Shown here: in pieces, positions 16,467 to 25,868 of the stretch | How the letters are laid out: the number at the start of each line of letters is the position of its first letter | Position numbering within the stretch: position 1 is the stretch's first letter | Source: Stigmatella ashevillena | GTDB lineage: Bacteria > Myxococcota > Myxococcia > Myxococcales > Myxococcaceae | Reading direction: 5' to 3' | NCBI RefSeq assembly: GCF_028368975.1 | Contig: NZ_JAQNDM010000002.1 | Coordinates: forward strand, 496,001-560,000 | Length of the DNA: 64,000 bases | Translations under genes and position numbers: made by a program | Notes under the pieces: model-generated | Told to the model about the DNA's origin: nothing | Database searches by the model: none | Seen by the model: only the letters and a program-made list of their open reading frames with translations

Positions 16467-17849
16467 ATGAACGCCTCGACGAACGCGACGTTGCCCTCGG
16501 AGCCGCGAGGGCTCCCCGTGCTCGGGCACCTCTACCCGTTGGCCCGGGAGCCTCTCGAGTACATGCTCCACCTTAGCCGCACCCAGGGGGATCTGATCCG
16601 GCTGACCCTCCGTGGCAAGCCAAGCTACGTCCTCAATCATCCCGCGCTGGTCGAGAAGGTGCTCGTCACCGATGCCCGGAAATTCCACCGAGAGGGGAAC
16701 GACACCCTGAGGCAAGTCCTGGGGCAAGGGCTGTTGACCAGTGAAGGCGACTTCTGGCGTCGTCAGCGGCAAGCGGTTCAACCTGCCTTCCACCACGAGC
16801 GCATCGCGCGCTACTGCGCGTTCTTCGTCGATTCCACCCGCGAGTACCTCCTCGAATCTTCCGATGGCGAGTTCCGCGACATCCACCTCGACATGCAGCG
16901 GCTCACCCTCCGGAACGCGGCCCGGGTGCTCTTCGACATCGGCATCACCCAAGACATGGAAGCCGTGACAGCGGCACTCGAGACCATCATGGCGCGGTTT
17001 GACCACCACTGGTTCGGCATGCTGCCTGCTTGGTTGTTGCACCCGATCGAGCGTCAATACCGAAAGGCGAACACCACCCTGGACCGCATCGTCCGCCGAC
17101 ACATCCACGATCGGAAACAGAGCGGGGTTCACGGAGAAGATCTGCTGTCCATGCTGATGCAGGCACGCACTGAAGACGGCTCCAGCATGTCAGAACAACA
17201 GGTGCGCGATGAGATCCTCACGCTTCTCATGGCGGGCCACGAAACCACGGCGAGCACCCTGACCTTCACCTGGTACCTGCTGTCCCAGCACCCCGAGGCC
17301 GAAGCCCGGGTCCACGACGAGCTCGATTCCGTGCTGGGCAGCCGACTCCCCACCCTGGCGGATCTCCCCCAACTCCCCTATCTGAACCAAGTGCTCCAGG
17401 AGGTGCTCCGCATGTATCCGCCGGGCTTCGCCCTGCTGGAGCGATTTCCGGATGAGGACGTTACCCTGGCGGGCTGCCGGGTTCCTCGTGGCAGCGAGAT
17501 TCAGATCTGGCCTTTGCTCCAGCACCGGGATCCCCGCTTCTGGGTGGAACCGGATCGCTTCCTCCCAGAGCGCTGGACCGAAAAAGGCGCTCAGCAACGC
17601 CCCCGCTTCGCCTTCTATCCCTTCGGGGGTGGACAGCGGCTGTGCATCGGGGCCCGCTTTGCCCAACTGGAGATGGCACTGATGGTGGCCACCATCGCCC
17701 AGAATTACCGGCTGGCCGCCCCTCCCGGAGAGCGTGCGCTGCGTCTGCACGCCAGCATCACCCTCCGTCCCAAAAGCAAGGTGGCGCTGCGATTCGTCGC
17801 GCGGAGCCCCAGCGCGTCACGAACCGGCCTCCAGCACTCAGTCAGCTAG
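16467..17849 (+). CDS. Cytochrome P450
   Basis: A 460-residue soluble P450. The I-helix oxygen motif is MAGHETTAST, the K-helix ExxR is EVLRMYPP, and the haem loop is YPFGGGQRLCIGARFA with the axial Cys at about residue 393. The N-terminus (PRGLPVLGHLYPLAREPLEY) has no membrane anchor. Overall it looks like the CYP110/CYP102-type fatty-acid or terpene-hydroxylase group, but the substrate cannot be read from sequence. The start at 16467 has GGGAGA upstream. It opens a run of genes in the same direction that ends near 26.3 kb, so it probably hydroxylates the cluster's product. An electron donor protein is not encoded nearby. Confidence 0.92.
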   Translation: MNASTNATLPSEPRGLPVLGHLYPLAREPLEYMLHLSRTQGDLIRLTLRGKPSYVLNHPALVEKVLVTDARKFHREGNDTLRQVLGQGLLTSEGDFWRRQRQAVQPAFHHERIARYCAFFVDSTREYLLESSDGEFRDIHLDMQRLTLRNAARVLFDIGITQDMEAVTAALETIMARFDHHWFGMLPAWLLHPIERQYRKANTTLDRIVRRHIHDRKQSGVHGEDLLSMLMQARTEDGSSMSEQQVRDEILTLLMAGHETTASTLTFTWYLLSQHPEAEARVHDELDSVLGSRLPTLADLPQLPYLNQVLQEVLRMYPPGFALLERFPDEDVTLAGCRVPRGSEIQIWPLLQHRDPRFWVEPDRFLPERWTEKGAQQRPRFAFYPFGGGQRLCIGARFAQLEMALMVATIAQNYRLAAPPGERALRLHASITLRPKSKVALRFVARSPSASRTGLQHSVS

Positions 17850-17906
17850 GTGCACGGGAACGACCGACCTGTCCGTGCCCTCACCTGGCACGGAAGGACG
17901 TCCTCG

Positions 17907-20513
17907 ATGCATCGCTTCACGAACCATATGAACCCCCACCTGGGAGGGTTGCTCGAAACACTTCGCATGGACAAGCGGTTCATCCGAGGCGAGCGTTGCT
18001 ATCTCTACGATGAAGAGGGCAAACGCTATCTCGACTTCGTCTCTTCATATGGGGCGCTGCCTTTCGGTTTCAATCCTCCCGAAATCTGGCAGGCTTTGCA
18101 CGACGTGGAGGCGCGCCAGGAACCTTCACTGGTTCAACCCTCCGCGTTGGAGGCTGCGGGCGAACTGGCCGAGAAGCTGTTGGAGGTGGTGCCCAAGGGG
18201 CTGCGCTATGTCACCTTCGCCAACAGCGGGGCCGAGGCAGTCGAGGCGGCCATCAAGATGTGCCGGGCTGCCACGGGACGTCCGGGCATCCTTGCCACGG
18301 ACAACTCCTTCCATGGCAAGACGCTGGGGGCGCTCTCCGCCACCGGCAATGACAGTTACCAGCAGTGCTTCGGGGCTCCCGTAGCGGGCTTCGAACGCAT
18401 CCCTTACGGAGACCTCCAGGCGTTGCAACAGATCTTGGAGGCTCGGGGAAAGCAGTTTGCAGCCTTCATCCTGGAGCCCATCCAGGGCGAAGGCGGCATC
18501 ATCGTTCCGCCTCCCGGCTACCTGGCAAAAGCCCGCGAGCTGTGCCACCAGCACGGCGTCCTCTTCGTGCTGGATGAGATCCAGACCGGCCTGGGCCGCA
18601 CGGGCACTCTCTTCGCGTGCGAGGCAGAGGGCGTCTCTCCCGACGTGATGACGCTGGCCAAGGCGCTCGGAGGCGGCCTCGTGCCCATCGGCGCGGTGCT
18701 CTGCAACGAGTCTGCATACACCAAGGATTTCGCGCTGAAACACTCCTCGACGTTCGCTGGCAATACCCTCGTCTGCCGGGTGGGCCTGCAAGTCCTGGAG
18801 TTGCTGACGCGGGAGAACCAAGCACTCGTGCGGCAGGTGGCGGAGAACGGCGCCTTCCTGAAAGCGGGCCTGGAGGCGTTGCGGAACCGCTACCCCAACG
18901 TCCTGCGCGACGTGCGCGGCCGGGGTTACCTCCTGGGCATGGATCTCCAGGTAGGCCCAGGCACCTACGGCCACTCCAGCTTCCTGGAGGTTCTCAGCGC
19001 CCAGAAGAACCTCTCCCCGATCCTCTCCAGCTACCTGCTCAATGTGGAGAGGCTGCGCGTGGCACCCACGCTGAATGGCTCGTCCACCCTCCGCATCGAG
19101 CCCCCCCTGATTGCCACCCAGGAGATGGCGGCGCAGGCCCTCGCGTCCATCGATCGGATGCTGGGAGCCCTGGCCGTGGGCAACACGGCGGAGCTGCTCC
19201 GCCACCTGCTGGGCACGCCAGCCCGTCCGCACTTCGTCTCCGTCTCATCCCGGCGCCAGCGGCCCAAGCCCACCGGAGCCCCCGAGGAAGGACGATTTGC
19301 CTTCCTGGTCCATCCTGTCACTCAGCGCAACTATGCCGAGTTCGACAAAAGCCTCTCCGTCTTCCAGCCCGAAGAGTTGTCGCGGCTCGGGGGATGCTTC
19401 AACGATATGATCACCCCCTTCGTGGCCGGTAGCACCCGCGTCGAGGCGCACAGTGGCAAGACGGCCTATGGCGAGTTCATCGCCGTGCCACGCACCGCCG
19501 AAGAATTCCTGCGGATGCCCACCCGGCAGGCCGTGGCCGAGATCCGGGCTGGGGTCGAGCTCGCTCGGGAACGGGGGGCAAGGATCGTCGGCCTGGGCGC
19601 CTTCACTTCCGTTGTGACCCGGGGCGGCTTGTTGCTGCGTGATACCGGCGTAGCGCTCACCACGGGCAACAGCTACACGGTCGTTGCGGCGGTCGACGCC
19701 GTCAGCCAGGCGATGCGAGGGCTCGGCACGAAGCCCGCTGAGGCCACCGCGGCCGTGGTCGGTGCCACGGGCTCCATTGGCCGGGCAACGGCCATCCTCC
19801 TGGCCGAGAACGTGGGACGCCTCCTGCTGATCGGAAACCCAGCCCAGCCAGAGCGGAGCCTCCACCGGCTGCGGCAAGTGGCCGTGGACTTGTGCCGCTC
19901 CATCGTCCAGCAACTCCACCAAGGCACGCGCTTCGAGCACGCAACCCTCGCGGACGCGCTCCAGCACGTGGGGCCACTGCCTCCCGCCGATGCGGAGCCT
20001 GAGCGCTTCATGGACCTCGTGGAGGGCCTGAGGCAACAGAACCGGCTGGTGCTGACCACCGACCTTCCCCTCCTGCTGTCCCAGGCCGACCTGGTGCTGA
20101 CGGCCACGAGCAGCGTCGAAGCGTTGGTCTCTCCCCAGTTCCTGAAAAGCCACGCGGTGGTGTGTGATCTCTCACGCCCTCCGAACGTGTCCCGTTTGGT
20201 GCGCAAGGCCCGGCCGGATGTACTCGTCATTGACGGGGGCGTCATGGCGGTGCCAGGCCTGCCCGACCTTGGGTGGCAATTCGGGTTCGATCAGGGGCTG
20301 GCCTATGCCTGCATGGCCGAGACGATGATCCTGGGGCTGGAGCACCACTACCAGAACACCTCGCTCGGGTCGGACCTCAACTTGCCAACCATCCTTCGGC
20401 TCCGCCAAACGGGCGCGACGCACGGGTTCCGGCTGGCTCAGCTCCGCAGCTTCGACCGGCCCTTGTCCGACGTGGAGTGGAACCGTCACGTGCAGCTCCG
20501 CAGAAGCGCATAA
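17907..20513 (+). CDS. Class III aminotransferase fused to acyl-ACP-reductase-like domain
   Basis: An 868-residue two-domain enzyme. Residues about 10-440 are a class III PLP aminotransferase: NSGAEAVEAAIKM, DNSFHGKTLGALSATG, LDEIQTGLGRTG and the Schiff-base Lys252 in TLAKALGGG. Residues about 464-868 resemble cyanobacterial long-chain acyl-ACP reductase: GLGAFTSVVTRGG, LTTGNSYT, the NADPH loop AVVGATGSIGRATA near 617, and AYACMAETMILGLEHHY with Cys802, which I align by eye with the acyl-enzyme cysteine of that family. The expected chemistry is acyl thioester to aldehyde to amine in one polypeptide. The start at 17907 has GGAAGG upstream; a GTG at 17850 is possible. The substrate is unknown. 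Confidence 0.85.
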   Translation: MHRFTNHMNPHLGGLLETLRMDKRFIRGERCYLYDEEGKRYLDFVSSYGALPFGFNPPEIWQALHDVEARQEPSLVQPSALEAAGELAEKLLEVVPKGLRYVTFANSGAEAVEAAIKMCRAATGRPGILATDNSFHGKTLGALSATGNDSYQQCFGAPVAGFERIPYGDLQALQQILEARGKQFAAFILEPIQGEGGIIVPPPGYLAKARELCHQHGVLFVLDEIQTGLGRTGTLFACEAEGVSPDVMTLAKALGGGLVPIGAVLCNESAYTKDFALKHSSTFAGNTLVCRVGLQVLELLTRENQALVRQVAENGAFLKAGLEALRNRYPNVLRDVRGRGYLLGMDLQVGPGTYGHSSFLEVLSAQKNLSPILSSYLLNVERLRVAPTLNGSSTLRIEPPLIATQEMAAQALASIDRMLGALAVGNTAELLRHLLGTPARPHFVSVSSRRQRPKPTGAPEEGRFAFLVHPVTQRNYAEFDKSLSVFQPEELSRLGGCFNDMITPFVAGSTRVEAHSGKTAYGEFIAVPRTAEEFLRMPTRQAVAEIRAGVELARERGARIVGLGAFTSVVTRGGLLLRDTGVALTTGNSYTVVAAVDAVSQAMRGLGTKPAEATAAVVGATGSIGRATAILLAENVGRLLLIGNPAQPERSLHRLRQVAVDLCRSIVQQLHQGTRFEHATLADALQHVGPLPPADAEPERFMDLVEGLRQQNRLVLTTDLPLLLSQADLVLTATSSVEALVSPQFLKSHAVVCDLSRPPNVSRLVRKARPDVLVIDGGVMAVPGLPDLGWQFGFDQGLAYACMAETMILGLEHHYQNTSLGSDLNLPTILRLRQTGATHGFRLAQLRSFDRPLSDVEWNRHVQLRRSA

Positions 20514-20525
20514 AGGCGTGCCTCC

Positions 20526-21683
20526 ATGTCCGAGATCGAAATCCTCCCCAGCATCCATGCCATCCCTCGCACCGAGTGGGATGCGATGGCCCCCGCCGAC
20601 GACCCACTCTGGTGCTGGTCGTTTTTCGAGGCGATGGAAACCACCCGCATCGGCCTGGATGGGTTCGCCTACCTGGCTCTAAAACGCGACGGGCAGCGAG
20701 TCGCCATCCTCCCCGTCTTCTGGATCAAGGCCCTGCAACTGGATGACGTCTCAGGCAAATCCTGGCCGATCGTCCAGAAGATTCGCCGGTGGAGGCCAGA
20801 GTTCCTATGCATCTCCACCCTGATCTGCGGCAACCCGTTGGCCGATGGCCGGTTACTGGTGGCGCCGGGCGCTCAGGGGATAGAGCCCAAGCCACTGCTC
20901 CAAGCCGTCCGGAAGCTGGCCCGGAGCAAACGTCTGCGATGGATCTTCTTCAAGGATTTCGGTGCGAAAGAACTCGCCAAGCTGTTCCCCCACTCCATCC
21001 AACCTCCCTTCTTCGAGGTGGAGGCCATGCCAGATGCCGTCCTGGACCTGCCCTGGGATGACTTCGAGGGGTACCTGGCCCACCTGAGTCCGAAGACACG
21101 CTGGTCCGCGCGCAGCCGGCTGCGCAAAGTGCATGAGGCACCCGGTGTCCGCATCGAGGTGCTCGAGGATTTCGCGCACCTGATTCCCCAGATGTTTCCC
21201 TTGTACCGGCAGGTCTATGAGCACGCCGATGCAAGAATGGACGTGCTGACACCTGGCTTCTTCGCCGCGGTGGCAGCGGACAGGGAGCTGAGGCCTACAT
21301 TGATTGCCTGCTGGAAAGACGACCAGCTGATAGGCTTCCTGCTCTGCGTATTCTCCGGCGGCGAGTGCACGAGCCTGCGCATCGGCCTGGACTATCCCCA
21401 TCTGGAAAACCTGCCCGTCTACTTCGTGCTCTTCGCGGAGAGTATCCGGCTGGCCCTGGCGCGTGGCTGCCATGCGGTCAATTTCACCCAGACCAGCTAC
21501 ATCGCCAAACTGCGGATGGGCAGCCACCTGAGGACCTTCGCCCACGCAGTCACCCACACCAACCCGGTGACACGGTTACTCGCCCGACGATTTCTGCCTC
21601 GGACGATGGGACGATATCGCGACTGGGAGGAGGTCCATGCCCACCTCGCCCAACACGCCGAGGCCAGCGCCACCGTGCAGTGA
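20526..21683 (+). CDS. GNAT/FemAB-like acyltransferase
   Basis: A 385-residue protein of the peptidogalycan-biosynthesis/FemAB-like GNAT group (COG3146-like). Two acyltransferase-like halves are suggested: WCWSFFEAMETTRIGLDGFA at the N-terminus, and ACWKDDQLIGFLLCVFSG followed by LRIGLDYPHLENLPVYFVLF in the second half, the typical GNAT beta4-beta5 region. Such enzymes transfer acyl or aminoacyl groups to an amine. The gene begins 12 bases after the fusion enzyme. In context it could acylate the amine made by that enzyme, which is inference. No membrane segment is apparent. Confidence 0.75.
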   Translation: MSEIEILPSIHAIPRTEWDAMAPADDPLWCWSFFEAMETTRIGLDGFAYLALKRDGQRVAILPVFWIKALQLDDVSGKSWPIVQKIRRWRPEFLCISTLICGNPLADGRLLVAPGAQGIEPKPLLQAVRKLARSKRLRWIFFKDFGAKELAKLFPHSIQPPFFEVEAMPDAVLDLPWDDFEGYLAHLSPKTRWSARSRLRKVHEAPGVRIEVLEDFAHLIPQMFPLYRQVYEHADARMDVLTPGFFAAVAADRELRPTLIACWKDDQLIGFLLCVFSGGECTSLRIGLDYPHLENLPVYFVLFAESIRLALARGCHAVNFTQTSYIAKLRMGSHLRTFAHAVTHTNPVTRLLARRFLPRTMGRYRDWEEVHAHLAQHAEASATVQ

Positions 21684-21776
21684 ATGCACGTGCCGCCCCA
21701 TCACATCCATCGCGGTACGACTCTCTCCGTGCATCGGGTTTTCGCACTGGGTTGACCGCCAAAGGGAGATGGACTC

Positions 21777-22784
21777 ATGGGACAGTTCAACAGCGAGCAG
21801 GCGGCGATTGCCAGCCTCCTGGAGACCTTCGTCGGAGTCATGGCGAGGCGGCACGTTGCCTTGGACAGCCGCGTTTACCGGCCGGTCTTCCTCAAACCTC
21901 AGGGCACCGCGCGGGGGGTGTTCAGAATCCGGCAGGACCTGCCCATGCATTTGCGCGTGGGCGTTTTCGCCCACAAGGAGTTTCCCGCCTGGGTCCGCTT
22001 CTCCGGGGACGTCGTCCCCCAGGGCAGCGACCTTGCGAACAACACCCTCGGCCTGGGCATCAAGCTGCTCGGCGTACCGGGAACGAAGCTCCTCGAAGGC
22101 GAGGAAGGCGCACTGACCCATGACTTCGTGCTGCAGAACCATGACGTCTTCTTCGCGAACGACGCACAGGAGTTCGCGGAATTCTCCGCCGCGGCCCTGG
22201 AGAGTGACGCAGCCTTGGCTCAATTCCTGGCCACCCATCCCAGGGCGGCCGGCATCCTCCAAGAAATGGCTTCGAAGCAGGAAGAGAGCCTGCTGCTGAC
22301 CCACTTCTTCAGCGCCGTGCCCTATGCCTTCGGAGACCGCGTCGTCAAATACGCCGTGCGGCCAAGCCACAACGGGGGGCATCGTTCGCCCACTCCTGCG
22401 GGAGATCGCGGCCCCGACTACCTGCGCCGTGATCTGCGCAAGCGCCTCCTGAAGGAGAGCGCGAGCTTCGACTTCTTCCTCCAGTTACAGACGGACCCGG
22501 TGGCCATGCCCATCGAGAAGGCCACCGTCCGGTGGAGCGAGAGCCTCTCACCGTTCATCCCGGTCGCCACCCTCGAACTGGCCAAGCAGGACATCGATCA
22601 ACCCAGCCAGCAGGAGAGCATCGACAACCTGTCCTTCACGGGCTGGCACGCGCTCCCAGAGCACTCGCCCGTGGGAGGCGTCAACCGTGCCCGCCGCGCC
22701 GTCTACAAGGCCTCGGCCGACTACCGGCGGCGCCGCAACCACGTTCCCCTCGGTGAGCCCATCGAGGCCATCCGGCCGCGTTAG
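21777..22784 (+). CDS. Catalase-like haem protein without the usual distal His
   Basis: A 335-residue member of the short catalase-like family. Matching parts are PAWVRFSGD, GLGIKLLGVPG, FVLQNHDVFFAND and the proximal haem-ligand region RRAVYKASADYRRRR. The segment that normally reads RxxHAKG is RPVFLKPQG here, so the distal His appears to be replaced by Phe. True catalase activity is therefore doubtful; related proteins act as haem peroxidases or as fatty-acid hydroperoxide enzymes. It lies just before a LodA-like oxidase that should release hydrogen peroxide, so it may use or remove that peroxide. The start has GGGAGA upstream. Confidence 0.8.
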   Translation: MGQFNSEQAAIASLLETFVGVMARRHVALDSRVYRPVFLKPQGTARGVFRIRQDLPMHLRVGVFAHKEFPAWVRFSGDVVPQGSDLANNTLGLGIKLLGVPGTKLLEGEEGALTHDFVLQNHDVFFANDAQEFAEFSAAALESDAALAQFLATHPRAAGILQEMASKQEESLLLTHFFSAVPYAFGDRVVKYAVRPSHNGGHRSPTPAGDRGPDYLRRDLRKRLLKESASFDFFLQLQTDPVAMPIEKATVRWSESLSPFIPVATLELAKQDIDQPSQQESIDNLSFTGWHALPEHSPVGGVNRARRAVYKASADYRRRRNHVPLGEPIEAIRPR

Positions 22785-22816
22785 CCACCCTGCCGCCCTT
22801 CCTCCCGGGTGAACCC

Positions 22817-24754
22817 ATGTCCTCCCCTCACGACAAGATCGTCTCGTGTGCCATCCACCCCGCCATCGGCATCGCCCGCGTCGGCAGCTCTCTGACCGAG
22901 CACTTCCCAGGCCCGGAGGTGCCGGGTGCCCGCCCGGCGCCTCACATGCGCTTCAAGGACGATGAAGGACGCATCAAACGCCAGGCCGCCCGCTTCCGCA
23001 TCTACGGATTCAACGCACGAGGACAGGTGGTGCAGGAACTCACCGCTGCCGACGCCGAGATTGAATGGCGGGTGCACGTGGCCAATCGCAAAGCGGGTTG
23101 GTACGAGTTCCGCAACGCGATGGACCTCGGGCCCTTGGCGCAACAGGCCCCCCGGCGCAATGCGGACTTCCCATTCCCACGGGAGGTGCTGGTCATCGAT
23201 CCGGGACCTCGGGCCATCCGTGGAATCAACACCCAGGGACCGGGTTATCGATTCAATGGCGCCATGTTCGTGGACCAGCAGGTGGAGCTGGGTGAGGTGC
23301 GCACGGATGACAAGGGCAGGCTCCTCGTGCTGGGGGGGCACGGCCGGTCCGCCGCGTTCAATGGTGCCAGACCTCTCACCTTCGCCAACAACGATGGGTG
23401 GTTCGACGATACGTCCGATGGGCCCGTGCGCGCGACGGTGCGCATCGGCAACCGCACGCTGGAAGCGGAACCCGCGATGGTCGTGGTTGCGCCGCCCAAC
23501 TACGCACCAGGACTCTTCTCGGTCGTCACCATGTATGACGTGGTGCTGGATCTCCACATTCGCTTGAACACCCTCCCGCCCCCTCCAGAGAAGCCTTCCT
23601 TCTGGCGGGACATCTTCCCGATCTTCGAGCGGATGGTGAACCTGGGTCACGTCAACCGGGGTTTCTTCACCCTCTTCGGCATCGGCTCGCCGAGTGACTT
23701 GCTGGCACCGGCGACGCTGGCGAAGCTCGCGACGCCGGCGAAGACATCCGCCCAGATGCGCCAGCGTCTCTTCCATTGGTTCAGAGATCCGGACGCCACC
23801 GTCGAACAACCTGCCTACCTGCCCCCGCTCTATGGCGATGCCTTCGTGGATTTCCAAGGAGTGCCCGGAACGGGCCTGGCCGTGACGCGCACCCAATTCA
23901 GCATGCTGCGTGCATGGGCCGAAGGCCGCTTCACCCATAACCCGAAGGACCGGGTGGTGCCCGCGGCTGCCCTCGAAGCGATTCCTCTGGCCGATCAACC
24001 GCATGCGCTCGATCGCGCCAACCTGGAGGAATGCCTGGGAGGCCCCTTCCATCCGGGCATCGAGATGACCTGGACGCTCCGGGTCCCAAGAATGTGGCGC
24101 AAACCCTTCCGGCTCAACGTCTTGCCAGAAGGCACTCCCGTGAGGATGGATTTCGGCGAGGTGTTGACCCCTGAAGTGGCGCTGGGGCCAGGAGGGCCTC
24201 TTGAGGCGAACGGTCCCGGGACGCTGACCCGTTTCATGGGAGTCCCCTGGCAGACCGACGAGGCCAGCTGCCTTGCGGGGCTGGAACTCGGAACCTATCT
24301 GCCCATTCCCAGCTTCTGGGCAGCCCGGGTGCCCAACCACGTTCTGCCCGAAAAAGCATACGAGCGGCTCTTGAAGGAGTCGCTGCCGTTCGCCCAGCGG
24401 CACAAGCACCTCAACAACCGGCCGGAGTGGCTTCGCCACTTGTCGGATCAATTCCTGGACCGCATCAACAACATGGTCAACCAGTGGGATCGCGTCGGCA
24501 TCGCCGCCGAGAGGCCGGGGCCAGAAGATGCCGCTCAAGCCCAACTGCCAGAGCGCCTCTGGGTGGAGACGGAGAGCGGTCCCGAGTTGGTGGTGAACGA
24601 CGCGACCTTCACCATGACCCTCATCGCCGAGGGAGACGCCCAGCCAGGCATCCCCGCTCCGGAGCCCGTGAACCTCGCGGCCAGGACCGCCGGCGCCACC
24701 GACACTCCAGAGAAGCGCCATGGCCGCATCGTCGCCAGACGAGATCAGCACTGA
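22817..24754 (+). CDS. LodA/GoxA-like CTQ quinoprotein oxidase
   Basis: A 645-residue protein of the LodA (lysine epsilon-oxidase)/GoxA (glycine oxidase) family. The N-terminal signature is AIHPAIGIARVGSS followed by FPGPEVPG. The CTQ cofactor of this family forms from a Cys and a Trp: Cys485 lies in PWQTDEASCLAG, matching the family PWQAD motif, and Trp557 in MVNQWDRVG is the likelier partner, with Trp501 as an alternative. Known members oxidise amino-acid amines and release hydrogen peroxide and ammonia. No signal peptide is seen. The gene overlaps its LodB-like partner by 35 bases, as expected for this pair. The natural substrate is unknown. Confidence 0.88.
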   Translation: MSSPHDKIVSCAIHPAIGIARVGSSLTEHFPGPEVPGARPAPHMRFKDDEGRIKRQAARFRIYGFNARGQVVQELTAADAEIEWRVHVANRKAGWYEFRNAMDLGPLAQQAPRRNADFPFPREVLVIDPGPRAIRGINTQGPGYRFNGAMFVDQQVELGEVRTDDKGRLLVLGGHGRSAAFNGARPLTFANNDGWFDDTSDGPVRATVRIGNRTLEAEPAMVVVAPPNYAPGLFSVVTMYDVVLDLHIRLNTLPPPPEKPSFWRDIFPIFERMVNLGHVNRGFFTLFGIGSPSDLLAPATLAKLATPAKTSAQMRQRLFHWFRDPDATVEQPAYLPPLYGDAFVDFQGVPGTGLAVTRTQFSMLRAWAEGRFTHNPKDRVVPAAALEAIPLADQPHALDRANLEECLGGPFHPGIEMTWTLRVPRMWRKPFRLNVLPEGTPVRMDFGEVLTPEVALGPGGPLEANGPGTLTRFMGVPWQTDEASCLAGLELGTYLPIPSFWAARVPNHVLPEKAYERLLKESLPFAQRHKHLNNRPEWLRHLSDQFLDRINNMVNQWDRVGIAAERPGPEDAAQAQLPERLWVETESGPELVVNDATFTMTLIAEGDAQPGIPAPEPVNLAARTAGATDTPEKRHGRIVARRDQH

Positions 24755-25868
24755 CCCGAGGGGGCCCTCCCGCCCCCCGAAGGTCCTCATTGCCGGAGGG
24801 GGTCCAGGGGGTGCTGCCACAGCCATTGCCCTGGCCGCCCACGGCATCCAGGCCTTGGTCCTCGAGGCCACGGCTGCAACCCGGCCAAAGCCCGGGGAGT
24901 GCCTTTCTCCTGGCTTCAAGCCTCTGTTGGCGCGATTGGGGGTAACGGACCTCTTCGAGCGCGGGACCCACCTGCCGGTCACGAGCATCGCGTCCGTCTG
25001 GGAACGGACCGAACCCGAGGAACGAAACCTGCTGTTCGAATCACACGGAGAGGGCTGGCTCCTCGACCGTGCTGCTTTCGAGGACCGGCTGATCGCCACT
25101 GCCCGCGCTCGCGGATCACTCTGGTACCGGGGTCACCGGGTAACGAGCGTCACCCGAACAGAGCATGGCCAATGGAAGGTTGCCGCGAAGAGCGAGCGGG
25201 CAGGATTCGAGGTCAACGCCGACTTCATCGTTGACGCGACGGGGCGTGCCGCGACAGTCGCTCGGAGGCTCGGAATCGCGCGCCAGCGCTTCGATGGACT
25301 TGTCGGAAGCTGGGGCCTCCTGGCGTCCACCGATGCCGCCCCTTCCCCCTCCGCCGTCCCCATTCACATCGAGGCGGTAAGGAATGGCTGGTGGTACATG
25401 GCCCGCCTACCCGATGGACGCTTCTCCGCTGTGCTGTTCGCGGACCGGGCGGTGCTAGGGCCGAAGGCATTCCTGAAGGCACTGGAGGAGGCTCCGCATG
25501 CGTTGGCCCTGCTTCGTGGGAAGGCCTTCCATCTCTCGATGCCCCCCACGGCGTACCCTGCACACAGCTCACGCTTGACGCAGCCTTGCGGTCCCGGCTG
25601 GTTCGCCGTCGGCGATGCGGCGGCATCCTTTGACCCATTGTCTTCCTACGGCATGGGCTCGGCACTGGGAACCGGCTTCTATGCTGCCCAAGCCATCGTC
25701 TCGGCCTGGGCAGGGGAAACAACGAGCCTGGAGGCCTATCGCTCTCTGATCGACAGCCGCTATCCACACTATCTCGACATGCTGGGCGAACGGTACCGGT
25801 CGGTCACCCGGTGGCCTGATTCCCTCTTCTGGGCCAAAAGGCAGTCCGGGAGGGCACCATGTTCCTGA
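24720..25868 (+). CDS. LodB-like FAD-dependent oxidoreductase
   Basis: A 382-residue flavoprotein. The FAD-binding loop is KVLIAGGGPGGAATAIALA near residue 22, and the second FAD motif is WFAVGDAAASFDPLSSYG near 297. LodB proteins are flavin enzymes required to build the CTQ cofactor of LodA, and they are always encoded beside it. The direct overlap with the LodA-like gene supports this role. By fold it belongs to the group that also holds tryptophan halogenases and geranylgeranyl reductases, so catalysis on a pathway intermediate remains possible, but the pairing makes the maturation role most likely. Confidence 0.85.
   Translation: MAASSPDEISTDPRGPSRPPKVLIAGGGPGGAATAIALAAHGIQALVLEATAATRPKPGECLSPGFKPLLARLGVTDLFERGTHLPVTSIASVWERTEPEERNLLFESHGEGWLLDRAAFEDRLIATARARGSLWYRGHRVTSVTRTEHGQWKVAAKSERAGFEVNADFIVDATGRAATVARRLGIARQRFDGLVGSWGLLASTDAAPSPSAVPIHIEAVRNGWWYMARLPDGRFSAVLFADRAVLGPKAFLKALEEAPHALALLRGKAFHLSMPPTAYPAHSSRLTQPCGPGWFAVGDAAASFDPLSSYGMGSALGTGFYAAQAIVSAWAGETTSLEAYRSLIDSRYPHYLDMLGERYRSVTRWPDSLFWAKRQSGRAPCS

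Noticed and set aside
22817..24754. Trp501 (SFWAARVPN) as the CTQ tryptophan of the LodA-like protein.
   Set aside because: It lies only 16 residues after Cys485; in LodA the pair is about 65 apart, so Trp557 in MVNQWDRVG fits better. Kept only as an alternative.
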